NCBI RefSeq assembly: GCF_009389715.1
Contig: NC_052406.1
Span: forward strand, 992,001-1,056,000
Source of the DNA: Phoenix dactylifera
Lineage: Eukaryota; Streptophyta; Magnoliopsida; Arecales; Arecaceae
Direction of reading: 5' to 3'
Length of the DNA: 64,000 nt
A model generated the notes under the pieces. The model was not told where the DNA came from. It worked only from the letters and a program-made list of their open reading frames with translations, and made no database searches. Position numbers and translations under genes: made by a program. Positions 38,495-50,000 of the stretch are shown in pieces (within the stretch, counting starts at the first letter, position 1; each line of letters starts with the position of its first letter).

Positions 38495-39066
38495 TTAATT
38501 GAAAACACAAGGCATTCACCCTTAAGGGAGGTCAATCCCATCTTGATTTGCAACTGACTACCACAAGTACTTGACTGGACCCAGAAACCTTCCGTCGCTG
38601 GATTAGAAATCCAGGTAGTCCGGTACCAAAGTACAGTGAGTTGCTTGCAAGCCACTGGTTGCAATCTTAGGTCTAAAGGATACATATACCCATATCCACT
38701 CGGAACAACTCTTGACAAGAGAGAGTCCGTCAATTGGTCACGTTCAGTGAACGTACACTACCATTCACCTGTATACCATACTAGTATCTCTATACTCTTT
38801 GGTTTGGAAGACAACCAACAAATATGATACACAATGACCTACGCTCGATAATACTATCGTCCTATTAATAGTATATCATGCGATCATGAACTTTTAAGGA
38901 CCTGTGTGACAAAATCATATTTCATTATACAAAACAGTCCTAAGGACTTCATCACATCGGAGTTTGTGAAGATGTTCTGGTGATGAATAAATACCATGTT
39001 ATTTATAATTGATTCAAATACATTTACGATCAACTATTGATTGGATTTAGGACATAATTTCCAACA

Positions 39067-39076
39067 ACTCCCACTT
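39067..39076 (-). other. Polypurine tract of the copia element
   Basis: AAGTGGGAGT on the - strand directly abuts the TGTTGG start of the (-) LTR, the normal site for plus-strand priming. Confidence 0.75.
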
Positions 39077-39079
39077 GAC

Positions 39080-42000
39080 CTAAAGCCAATCAGTACAGTA
39101 TCGCATACCCATCTTCAAGTAATGATGGTCAAACTCCTTTACACTGAGAGCCTTAGTGAAGGGGTCGGCTAAGTTATCCTTCCCATCAATCTTTTGAAGA
39201 TCAATGTCACCTCGTTCTACTATCTCACGAACAAGGTGATACCGGCGCAGAATGTGCTTGGTGCGTTGGTGTGCCTTTGGTTCTTTAGCTTGAGCGATGG
39301 CCCCGGTACTATCACAGTATAGTGGGACTGGTCCATCAGCGGAGGGTGCAACTCCGAGCTCAGCAATGAACTTTCGTAACCAGACAGCTTCTTTGGCGGC
39401 ATCAGATGCAGCAATGTATTCAGCCTCGCATACAGAGTCTGCCACGGTATGCTGCTTGGAACTTTTCCAGCACACGGCCCCACCTAACAGGGTAAACACA
39501 TAACCAGACACAGACTTGCTATCATCTCGGTCTGATTGAAAACTTGAATCGGTATAACCGACCAGTCTCAACTCAGTATCTCTATAAACAAGCCACTTAT
39601 CCTTAGTATTTCTCAAATACTTGAGGATAGTCTTTACAACTTTCCAGTGGCTCTCTCCTGGGTCAGATTGGTACCTACTCACTACTCCTAGTGAATACGC
39701 CACATCTGGTCTAGTACATATCATAGCATACATAATAGATCCCACAGCAGAGGCATATGGAATTCTACTCATACGCTCTCTTTGTTGGGGAGTTGTCGGG
39801 CAATCTCCTTTAGAAAGAGTGATTCCATGACCTATCGGAAGATAGCCTTTCTTGGAATTTTCCATGCTGAATCGTTTCAGCACAGTATTTATGTACGTGG
39901 ACTGGGATAACCCAAGCAACCTTTTAGACCTATCCCTATAGATCTTCATCCCTAGGATGTAGGATGCATCTCCCAGATCTTTCATGGAGAACTGTGATGA
40001 CAGCCAGATCTTTATTCCCTGTAGTGCAGGAATGTCATTCCCTATTAAAAGAATATCATCCACATACAGTACAAGAAACATCACTACTGAACTATTTACC
40101 CACTTATATATGCAAGGTTCCTCTCCGTTCCTAACGAAGCCATACGTCTTGATCACCGTATCAAAGCGTATGTTTCAATTTTGAGAAGCCTGCTTCAGTC
40201 CGTATAAGGACTTCTGAAGCTTGCATACCTTAGATTTATCTGCAGAAATAAAACCTTCAGGCTGTATCATATACACCTGCTCCTCTAAATCTCCATTCAG
40301 AAAAGCGGTTTTAACATCCATCTGCCAAATCTCTAAGTCCAGGTGTGCAGATATCGCAAGCATGATCCGAATGGATTTCAGCATTGCCACAGGAGAAAAC
40401 GTCTCGTCATAGTCTATGCCATAACGTTGGCGAAATCCCTTGGCAACCAGACGGGCTTTGTAGGTTTCCACATTTCCGTCTGCGCCTCTCTTCCTCTTGA
40501 AAATCCATTTACACCCAATGGGTTTGATTCCTTCAGGTGGGTCAACCAATGTCCATACATCATTGACCTCAATGGACTCCAATTCGGATTTCATGGCATT
40601 AAACCATTTCTCAGAATCAGACCTTTGCATAGCATCCATGTATGTGACGAGATCCTTTGTGTTCTCATCGAGACCAACCGGTTCGCCGTCCTGGACCAGA
40701 AAACCATAGTATCTGTCCGGCTGATGCGGTACTCTACCGGATCGCCTCACGGATGTCTCTATAATGGGTTCTGGATCTGATCTAATCAAATCCGATTCTT
40801 TAGTCTGTACTGGCTCTTCTATACGTTGAACTTCCTTAAGTGCAACATCAGAGCTGTTCGCTCCTTCACCAAGGAACTCCTTCTCAAGGAAAACAGCCCT
40901 ATTACAGACAAACAACTTTTGCGTATCAGTATTATAGAAGTAATACCCTAAGGTTTCTTTTGGATATCCGACGAAGAAACAATTATCAGATTTGGATTCC
41001 AGCTTATCTGCTTTCAAACGTTTGACATAGGCCTTACACCCCCAAACTCTTAGGTGAGTGATCACTGCCTTACGCCCAGTCCACATTTCATGTGGTGTTT
41101 TAATTACAGATTTACTAGGAACCTTATTTAAGATATAGCAGGCAGATTCTAGAGCATATCCCCAAAAGGATAAAGGCAGGCTAGCGAAACTCATCATGGA
41201 CCGGACCATGTCTAACAGAGTCCTGTTCCTCCTTTCAGATACACCGTTATGTTGAGGTGTTCCAGGAGTGGTCCACTGAGACAGAATCCCATTCTCTTCC
41301 AGATAAGTCAAGAAATCACTGGAGAGATATTCCCCTCCTCGATCAGATCGAAGAATTTTAATATACTTTTCAGTTTGTTTCTCTACTTCATTACGGTATA
41401 ATTTGAACATTTCAAAAGACTCGGACTTATGCCTCATAAGAAAGACATGCCTGTACCTAGACAGGTCGTCTATAAACGTAATGAAATAGCTGTACCCTCC
41501 TCTGGCACTTGTACTCATAGGTCCACATACATCCGTATGTACGAGTCCTAGAATATCTATGGCTCTCTCACCTTTTCCAGTAAAGGGTGATTTGGTCATT
41601 TTACCAAGAAGACAAGACTCACAAGTTGGAAATGATTCAAGATCATTAATATTCAGAATACCCAACTTGGCCAACTTGTTGATCCTGTTCTTGTTAATAT
41701 GTCCTAGCCGGCAATGCCATAGGTAGGTATCAGAGACATTATCTATCCTGGGTCGCTTACTTGATGTGTACATTACACTAACAGGATGTGATATTGTGTA
41801 AATGCCATTTATTAATTGTCCATCAACCATAATAACACCATTCACAATGATATTACAAGAACGATTCTTTATTGATATTTCATAACCGTTTTGGGCTAAA
41901 AGCCCTACAGAAATGACGTTCATTAAGAACGACGGACAAAAGTGACAGTCACTTAAGGCGATTACATGAGAATTGAAAACTAACTTAAGATCTCCCAATG

Positions 42001-43072
42001 CTAGAACTGGAACAGTCCTTCCATCTCCAACATTCAAGAACCTCTCATTATCCTCAAATCTCTTATTGACATGCAGTCCCTGTAATGAATTGCAAATATT
42101 ATAAGGACTTTCAGTATCCAATACCCAAATCAATTTATCACATATGGAGAAATTACAAGGAGTTATCATATAAGTACCTTGCCCAGCAACTGTTTGCTCA
42201 TTTCTCCTAGGCCTGTTTGGATCAAGGGTGGCTACATACAGAGGACAGTTCCTTTTCCAGTGTCCCAGTTTCTGACAGTGGTAGCACACCGCCTTTCTAG
42301 GGTCAGCCCGCTTTCTTATCATCTGACAAGATGTCCCGACACTTAGCACCTTTCTCTTCCTTTTATTTTTATTTTTAATTTTATTTTTGTTTTTCCCTTT
42401 CCCAAAGGGACGGCGTCCTGCCCCACCACCAACCACATTAACCGGCCCTTTCCTGAGCTGGTTATCTTTCTCAAAGTTCTGCAACAACCCCAAAAGACCA
42501 TGGAAGTTGAGTACAGGCTTTGTCATTCTATAATGAGTGAGGAATGGTCGGTAGGAATCAGGCAGGGAATTCAAAATCGCGTCCTTTCCCAATTGTTCAT
42601 GCAGGAAAAAGCCGAGTTTGCTCAGGCGCTCCATCAACTCGATCATGTACAGTACATGGTCTGTAACAGAGGCCCCTTCCCTGAGTTTGGCGTTGAAGAT
42701 ACAGCAACTGGTACTATACCTTTTATCGTCATCAGGGACACCAAACGATTCATTCAACACTTGAATGATCTCGTTCGGCTGAGCACTCTCGAATCTCCGC
42801 GAGAATTTGTCGCTCATTGCCGCTAGCATAATGCACCGGACAGTGATCCGGTCACTCGTCCATTTCTGGTAAGCGTCACGGACTGCTACCCGTGCATTAG
42901 CAGGAGGCAATTCAGGTGCCGGATCAGTAATTATATACATGGTCCTCTCGTGTTCTAGGACGATCTTAAGCTTTCTAAGCCAGATTGAAAAGTTGGGACC
43001 GGTCAACTTATCATTATCTAACAATGACCTAAGTGACAATTGAGTGGCCATTTCTGCAAAGAATGACAACAA
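39080..43072 (-). pseudogene. Copia gag-pol polyprotein, one in-frame stop
   Basis: A single frame of 1,330 codons is broken only by a TGA at 40177-40175; a second Met at codon 8 (43051) is the likelier start. Domain order is copia-type. Gag includes a CCHC knuckle (C263, C266, H271, C276). Protease is at about 316-326, where the active site reads DTE instead of DTG. Integrase has an HHCC finger (H453, H458, C484, C487) and a catalytic triad D514, D577, E613 (35 residues between the last two). Reverse transcriptase follows, with D919 in [12 protein letters not shown] and YVDD at about 1003-1006. RNase H has YTDSSF at about 1175 and CEAEY at about 1216. The TGA falls where the family has Trp, just after the LYGLKQAS block, so the part beyond it (RT palm to RNase H) would not be made. 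The product is defective but little decayed. Confidence 0.92.
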
Positions 43073-44462
43073 AGCCTAATCAGTAAATGAATCAATATAA
43101 TCAAGAAATTTGGATTTTAGTCCAAAGGTCCTCCCACCATTTTGTACGAATCAATAGCCTCTACTTTAATCCGAAGAATTACTCCTAATTCTTTAGTGGG
43201 TACTGGAATCTACATAGACTACAGATGGGCCCGAGTGTGTCTCGGCTAACCCATCTGTTTCTAAGGGTAGGTTCATAACCAATTGCTTCACCAAACAACT
43301 CCCAGTATTATCCTTTTGCCACAGGCCACTTCAACAGGTGTGTGTCACCTCCACTGAAAAACCTGGTCAGGTCCAACCATCAACTTGCTGCAATAAGTTT
43401 ATCACATTAATAGATGACCAAGCTCGAGTGTGTCTCGGCTCACCTGACCACCTATTCAATGGATGCAACCGATTCAACATTAATTGAGTGACAATCCCAA
43501 TAGCCGATGAACACCAGGCGTGTATCGCCTCCAATGATCATAAACATATTGGACTCATTATCATTTCAACGCAATGGGAGGCTATGACACGATCATCTTC
43601 CATTAACCGCACCATTTTTAAGAACCTGATAATTTAGAGGATTTGTATGAAACACGAAAAACTGACTAACCTTGATCCTCCCACTGACTTCTTCAAATCA
43701 GAGGTTAATAAGAATAGGTTTGAGTCAGTGCACCTAAATCGGTCCGACCGATTTCCTTACAGGCATGGGTCAATTAGAGTCAATCAGAGATCTGATCAAA
43801 AGAGATTCACCAAGATGGCCAGGTAAGTGAGATCAGCGGAAGGGTATGCCATTAACTTGACTGGACCGAAATCCAGCAAGTAGCTCCCAATTAAAAACCT
43901 ACTGATAACAGTTGCCTTAGACACCAATTGGTTCATCAATTTCAATTCGATCAATATCAAAACTCAGTGCTCAACCGCGGAGCCCAAATCAACATCCATT
44001 TGGTCTTATCAAGAGACATGGACTTGATCAACTACAACTATTGCAAAGATCAAGAGTTACCTTGATCGAATCCAAAGTAAACATTTTAAATTAGATTTGA
44101 CCACTTATTGTTCCATATTTTGATTTTGACCATTGGGTCTAACCCAACCAGATTTGATTAGATAACCCATTATTTATGCAATGTCTTAAATGTTTAAATC
44201 ACATTCAAAATCTAAGATCTACATCAATACTTAATTCACAATTAAGTGTATTGCATTATTCATGTCTTATCTTGGTTTTGCATGCATTACAACTTTGAAT
44301 CATTAAAACCCCTTTTAATGTTCAAGTTAAATGGTTTCCACATGCATACAAACATGTCTATTCATCATATGAATAACATCATAAAATAATATAATCAGTT
44401 TACATCATATGTAAAAGATCACATTTTGCATAGATATTTGATATCACAAAGAACCTGGACGA
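43073..44462 (-). other. Untranslated leader of the copia element with four stem-loops
   Basis: 1.39 kb between primer-binding site and gag, without a supported frame. Four hairpins share the loop TGTGT (once TGTAT) on the + strand: 43231-43245 (CCGAG/CTCGG, with an outer stem ACAGATGGG/CCCATCTGT at 43221-43229 and 43250-43258), 43336-43350 (AGGTG/CACCT), 43425-43437 (CGAG/CTCG, outer AATAG/CTATT at 43409 and 43452) and 43516-43530 (AGGCG/CGCCT). Spacing is 88-105 bp. In the genomic RNA the loop would be ACACA or AUACA. Confidence 0.65.
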
Positions 44463-44474
44463 GCTCTGATACCA
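44463..44474 (-). other. Primer-binding site, initiator tRNA-Met type
   Basis: TGGTATCAGAGC on the - strand, one base from the CTACTATCA end of the (-) LTR tail. It is complementary to the 3' end of plant initiator methionine tRNA and marks the 5' end of the internal region. Confidence 0.88.
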
Positions 44475-44475
44475 C

Positions 44476-44614
44476 TGATAGTAGGCGTGCAGAGGGCTAA
44501 GCATGAATTTCAGAGCTTTTTTATGCGGAAAGAACAGGTTAAACATTTTAACCTGTTCTTTCCGCATAAAAAAGCTCTGAAATTCATGCTTAGCCCTCTG
44601 CACGCCTACTATCA
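44476..44614. repeat. Perfect 68-bp inverted repeat of LTR 3' ends
   Basis: Arms 44476-44543 and 44547-44614 are exact reverse complements (starting TGATAGTAGGCGTGCAGAGG) with only CAT between them. The left arm is the LTR 3' end next to the primer-binding site (-); the right arm is the outer LTR 3' end (+), followed by the target duplication. They are identical over all 68 positions. Confidence 0.93.
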
Positions 44615-44619
44615 TAACA

Positions 44620-45184
44620 ATGTTTATCTATTCTACAATATACTCAATCCCACGACGCTGCTCCTTGAAGCTCGGCCTTGTTTCATGGTACACGAATTGC
44701 AGAAGGCCCTTGATCGCAAAAAAGCGACACTTCCCACCATTATCACGACTTTTTAAGGATATTTTTGAGAAAAAAATATCAAAAGCACTCAACAATGATG
44801 TTAGACAAAAAAATCTGAAATATCATATGGGGCGGGACCTCTATTTTGCTAGATTTTCTCTAGCGCCAATTTTAAAGAGAAAATCTAAAACTTAAATAGG
44901 GCAGAACTCCTCTTGCTAATGGAGACTATCAATTTTGTAACCTTAGAGAAAAATAAAAAAAATCGCATACACTAAGAGAGATCACTCACGAAGACCGGTT
45001 GTCCGCATCTTTTTTTCCCTCATCAAGCCTCTCCATCTATCTTCTTCCTTATCAAGCATCTTTCTTTCTCTTCCTTCAAATCTCTCTCTCTTTTCTAGAA
45101 TCATTGCATCTAGAGTACATGGAATCTAAGAAAAAATATGTATATATTTTTTTATGTTAGAAAAAGCTAGAAAGCTGTGCCGGT
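44620..45184. other. Intergenic, nothing recognised
   Basis: AT-rich, no supported gene. Confidence 0.4.
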
Positions 45185-45690
45185 ATAGATGAACACCATG
45201 TCCTGAAAACTATGTATAGAAAAATTTAAAGGTGTGTATTAGCTTACTACATGACTAATTTGCTTGATGTGTTTTACCTGGCCATGTAGTATGAATTAAT
45301 AAAAAGCATGTTTTGGAAACTATGTACCGATTTACTTAGAAGTATATATTGGATCACTGCTAGGTGTATATCAAATAAGCCTACAATATGCAGCAGAAAG
45401 TCAACGGATGTATATCACCAACCATATAGTATGTACCAGTAAACACAATATTTTGGAAACTATGTATTAATTTGCTCGAATGTATGCATTTGATTGCTAG
45501 ATGACTAATTTGCTAAGTATGTATTATATGGTCGTATACTCTCTGTACTAGCGAACGTCGTGTTCTAGAAACTATATATCAATTTACTTAGATATGTGTA
45601 TTGGCTCGTTAGATGAATAATTTGTTTAATGTGTATTACTTGGCCATATAGTATGTACCGATAAAAAAACATGTTTTAGAAATGAGAAAG
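45185..45690 (+). repeat. Tandem array, about four diverged units of 108-141 bp
   Basis: The words (G/A)GAAACTATGTA recur near 45203, 45315, 45456 and 45568, with a partial one at 45676. Each is followed by ATTTACTTAGA, GTGTATT, a TAGATGACTAATTTGCT block and TGGCCATATAGTATGTACC. Units differ by many substitutions, so the array is old. Confidence 0.75.
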
Positions 45691-46930
45691 AAAAAAAATG
45701 TCACATGCTATTATCTTTTTTAAAAGTTTTTTAATCATGGGACTGATGACTCCATTAGTAGGAGCCAATAACTTTTAGATTTTTTTTTACGATGGGCGCC
45801 GCAGAAAGTATAGTAAAATAAAAAATCAACTTTATTTTTTTTTTTTCCTCTGGTGCCCCTCCTATACAATTTCTGTTCTACGTCCAAGACCAGAAAAGCA
45901 TAACCATCAAGGAGGTAGGGCCATGGTACATATTGAATAGCAGGTTAGTCACGCAACGTGGTTTAGAATAATTGAAAACCACTACAACGTTACGTTAAAG
46001 GTGGTTGGCCGGGAAGAGATACTGCAGGGAGGACGTGGCGGATGGGGACACCGAGGAGCCAAAGCAGTTCATTCGATTGACAAGCGTTTGGAGTTGATGT
46101 TGGCCGGCCCCTAAAGCAGCCGTACACCGCCGAATGTGAGGCTCCGCCGCCCACAAGAAATTATATCTTAGGAAAAAAAAAATCTATCTCATTCGCCACA
46201 TCACCAAGACCGAGTCAAACGCATGAGAAATTATACCTCAGAACCAATCTACCAGCTCACCTGTAGATCGGACCAATAGTATCCTTTCACGTCAGTCTTG
46301 GAGGGCTCCGGAGGAAACTCTCATTTATATATGTTGTGGTTCAAATTTGACCCGAGGGTGACCATGCTGGAAGAGTCGAGAGAGCTGCTGGCTGGAGCGA
46401 AAGAAGGAGAGCTATCTCCCACGCGACGGTGTACCTATACAAAGCCTCACCGGTGGTTCCAGTGAAGGCCCTTCGATGCTCAAGTTAGGATGGATCTTAG
46501 TTGGTCCCAAAAGTCCCTGTAGTGTTATCTAATGAGGCTATATATAGCCCTCGGAGAGGTGTCCAGGTGGCGGAGGTATGACCCGTCCTTAGCATGGGAG
46601 GAGATAGGTTTCAGACAAATGGCACACAGTTAGAGCTTGCTTGAGGCGTACGGCATAGGTTGTTCCTGTAAACGGTAAGGCGTCAATAGGTGTGACGAGG
46701 TATAGCTGGAGCAACATGGCGTTATTCTTGACTGTCGTTGGCCAGCAAGCAAAGCATGACGCAGTGATGTTGTAATGTACGACCACATAGGTAGGCGTGG
46801 GCACGTACATGGATGCGGTCATGGGCAAAGCTGAGCTCGATGAGGGGGTCGCATCGTGCATTTAGCGAGGTCGTTTTGACGGGTGCTGAGGTCGGTCTAG
46901 CTTTCTCTGTTCTGAGGTTTGTTTGATAGG
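45691..46930. other. Unclassified, possible (-) LTR fragment
   Basis: No gene is supported. A CTATATATAGCC box near 46534-46545 followed on the - strand by a C/T-rich leader could be an LTR promoter. With the GC-rich repeat at 46931-47094 just upstream on that strand, the block may be a decayed LTR. No ends were found. Confidence 0.3.
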
Positions 46931-47094
46931 GCACCCCGAACTTGGCCGGGGCGTATCGTCGAATATTAAGGGCGCCCCGAGCTCGGTCGGGGCGCGTTGG
47001 CGAATATAAAGGGGTGCCCCGAGCTCGGTTTGGGCGTGTTGGCGAATATCGAGGGCGCCCCGAGCTCAGTCAGGATGTGTTGTTGAATAGTTCC
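46931..47094 (+). repeat. Four tandem GC-rich units of about 41 bp
   Basis: Units start near 46931, 46972, 47014 and 47055 and follow G(C/T)GCCCCGAGCTCGGT, then CGGGGCG(C/T)GTTGGCGAATAT. They are very unlike the AT-rich surroundings and resemble repeats found inside LTRs. Confidence 0.8.
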
Positions 47095-50000
47095 ACGGTC
47101 GAAAGAGCTCTTTGGCTCGCAACTGACTCAGCAAGGCATTCCAAACTCGGGCTCGGGACGTCATTGCAGGTATCATAAGAGGTTGTTGTAGGTCGTGGCA
47201 GCGGAGAGTCTGGTCGAGGTCGACTGAGCCTTAAGTGGAGTCCGAGGTCGGAATTGCACCAGCTCTAGATTCCAAGGAAATGGTTGAAGGGAAAAACCAG
47301 GGGGCGCCGGAGAAGACTTTGAGCGAGGTGGTGCTGTCGCCAATAGTGGTGCTCGATGATGAAGACGACGAAAGCGAAGGAGGAGCAGCATATGATATTG
47401 GCGACAACAAGGTGCTATCGCGGTGCGTCCAGCAAATTAGTTAGGAAGGAGGGCAGGGGTTGGGATATTGAGCCTTGTGGAGATAGAGAATGTGGGGTTG
47501 ATGACGGTAGAGAACACAAATGAGAGCGACAATGGAGGCGGAGGGAGAGCTGGAAGTGGACTTGCTTCACACCGAGCAGGTGGTCGAAAGCTGCGACTCG
47601 CCATTAAAAAGAAGCCAAAAGCCAAAGCTCTCCGGGCACACATGGGCAGATACTATTTTGTTTGCGCTTCTTCCCGGCGGGAGGGGTAGGGGAAGGACGA
47701 GGAGGTGGACGGAAGGGGATTATGGAGATGAAAGAATATATAGGGGAGGAAGGAAGAGTGGAAGGTTGAGATCATTTAAGTTATTTTAATTAAAATATCT
47801 GTTCTACTCATATACATAATGCCGATTCTTCTGGTAATGCTGATCTCACCATCCATTTTAATCCTCTCCATATGTATATATTATCCATTTCTCTTTATTT
47901 TGTCCAGGGTAACTCAGTTGTTGGTTAGAGCATATATTGAAGATTCATATTTTCTGCCTCTAATATTTGTTATCTATTATATAAAATTTGTTTTTAATAA
48001 AAAAGAAATATATGTGTCATATATGCCATATTCCAGTTAATTTTTAATGGAAGGCCAGTGTAGTTAGGATAACACCATCTAGCAAACAATGACGGCGAAA
48101 AATGTGAAAAAAAAAGTAAGATATCTAAGGATATACACACAAATAACAACTCTAGGACGGATGTGCTTTCATGTATACTAACAATTGAGGCACGTATAAG
48201 TATAATCGACAGATAAAAGGAACTAATAAAATATGATTATGAGTTCTTAAATAATATTAAATTTAAATAGATGTAAACTAAAAAATATAAGATAATCAAA
48301 TAAATAAGGTTCAAAACTATTGTAAATGAAAATTATTTATTTGGACCTTAGCCTGCGTATCGACTAGTCAAAAAATGTGCATCCTTTTATTATTTAAATT
48401 GTTCATCTTTGATAACTTAATGCATAGGCTAGGGATCTCTAAGTTATGTTGTTTGTTATGTGTAAGCAATTGTAGTTGGTCACATCCTATGCTAAGATCA
48501 TTGGTATCAAATCCAATTATATAATCAAGACTAACCTTTGTTTCGAGTAGTCAAAAAAAATGTATTGTTTCGTTTATTTAACTATCTATTTTTTTTTTTA
48601 TTATTCAATGTATATGTTAGTGGTCTTCAAGTCTCACGATATTTCATGTATAAGTAATTTAGAGGTAGTAGATCATATCCAATGATGAATCATCGGTGTC
48701 AAACTTCTATTATTTGATGAAGACTTATTGGATATTAGTTAAAAATCAATAATAGATTATTCAAATTAAATATCGATATTATTGATTATGATTTAGACTA
48801 CAACAGACATCTAGAAGCTAAAAATCACATATTTTGGTGGTATCTAACTTATGCATCATGTTCATAAATAAATGGATAGTTTTTATTATACTAGAGTATT
48901 AAAATATATGATAAAGTATTTAAATTGGGAATCCACCTTATTGATTATGTTATGCATATTAAAATATATATAGATTGAAAAATTAATCTATTGTAATGCA
49001 TACACCACAGTAAAATCTTGTGTCATATTATTTTAATATTCATTTTTTGCATCCACTTAATATATAGGTTAGAGACGGCCAAATTACATGATTTTTAGTT
49101 TCTAATCATTTGTAGTGATACAAATCTTAATCAATAGTATAAATTTTTAATTTGGATATTTCATTGTTGATTTTGAAATGGAGAGAAATAAATACCTTTT
49201 TCTTTAGAGAGAAACATGATTAGTCTCTATTTAGATCGTAGAAATAGATTACTATTTCAAACACCTTCAATCAATTTGATTCATGATGCAATAGTGTACT
49301 CTTGTTGGGCTTTTGCGAATATACTTTTAAGTGTTTGTTATGTTGTGTCCACCGGGAGCATACAAAATCTAGTACACATAGGATTTAAGAATAGAGTGGC
49401 CATCCAAATCAATGCTAAATAACAAAATATTCATCAACAAAAACTAGACATAAAATCACAATCAATCTGAAAGAGTAAAGTAATTTCCTCTTTCACCTGC
49501 CTTTTTTTAAAATTATTATAACTCTTATCTTTGTAGTCATATTGTTTTTTTGTGGTCAAATTCTTACATCAAAATTATTATCACCTTAGGAAAGAAAGAC
49601 ATAGGTTAGTTTCGTTGAAGAGATTAATGTTTGCTAGTACAATTTTGAGAACTCGGCAGTTATGCTAGTTTTCTAAGAGAATAAAAGTGGAGGTGATCCA
49701 CATATAATATATTTAGAAAAAAATTTGTATAGAATGCTCATTAGACTATATATTTGATGGTTTGTATAACACAAGATGTTGAATCATACATCAAAATATA
49801 CGAAAGAAATATGTGAAGGTATAGCTTCTTAATGTCCCACTTTTGTGCATTATATGTGATTCTGTATGTTTATACATCTCGATCATGATACGGTGCTCCT
49901 TGTTACATTGAACCATCAAATAATCCAATGAGGATTTTAGACCCCACTCATTTCCATATACCAGATTCAAAACATACTTGTAATTATTTAATTTATCTAC

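Larger units (their letters stand above)
36557..39066 (-). repeat. LTR arm (-), with a MITE inserted
   Basis: Reverse complement of the left LTR arm, beginning TGTTGGAAATTATG at 39066 next to the polypurine tract. Without the 484 bp added by the MITE and its duplicated TTA, the arm is about 2,026 bp, against 1,987 bp on the left. The difference is mainly in the GTGGGTCCCAC array (37317-37523, ten units against eight). Base changes such as TCGTAAA for TTATAAA near the LTR start show that the arms have diverged slightly. Confidence 0.9.
34542..44619 (+). mobile_element. Ty1/copia retrotransposon with inverted interior
   Basis: TAACA at 34542-34546 and 44615-44619 is an exact 5-bp target duplication. 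Inside it, the outermost LTR ends both read in + orientation: TGTTGGGAATTATG at 34547 and CTACTATCA ending at 44614. The interior (primer-binding site, leader, gag-pol, polypurine tract and most of both LTRs) reads on the - strand. The order is LTR start (+) 34547-36533, a 23-bp loop, LTR start (-) 39066-36557, polypurine tract, gag-pol, leader, primer-binding site, LTR end (-) 44476-44543, 3 bp, LTR end (+) 44547-44614. This is the layout expected if the DNA between corresponding points near the 3' end of both LTRs were flipped. The + strand given here is that of the outer ends. Confidence 0.9.

Noticed and set aside
34547..39066. Palindrome as an assembly or folded-read artefact
   Set aside because: The arms differ by a MITE, minisatellite copy number and single bases, and the target duplication matches across the whole element. 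Not fully excluded without reads.
42500..42826. 108-codon + strand frame
   Set aside because: Shadow of the copia gag coding strand.
47235..47789. Short frames in a GC-richer stretch
   Set aside because: Several overlapping frames on both strands, none with a domain, splice logic or clear codon bias.
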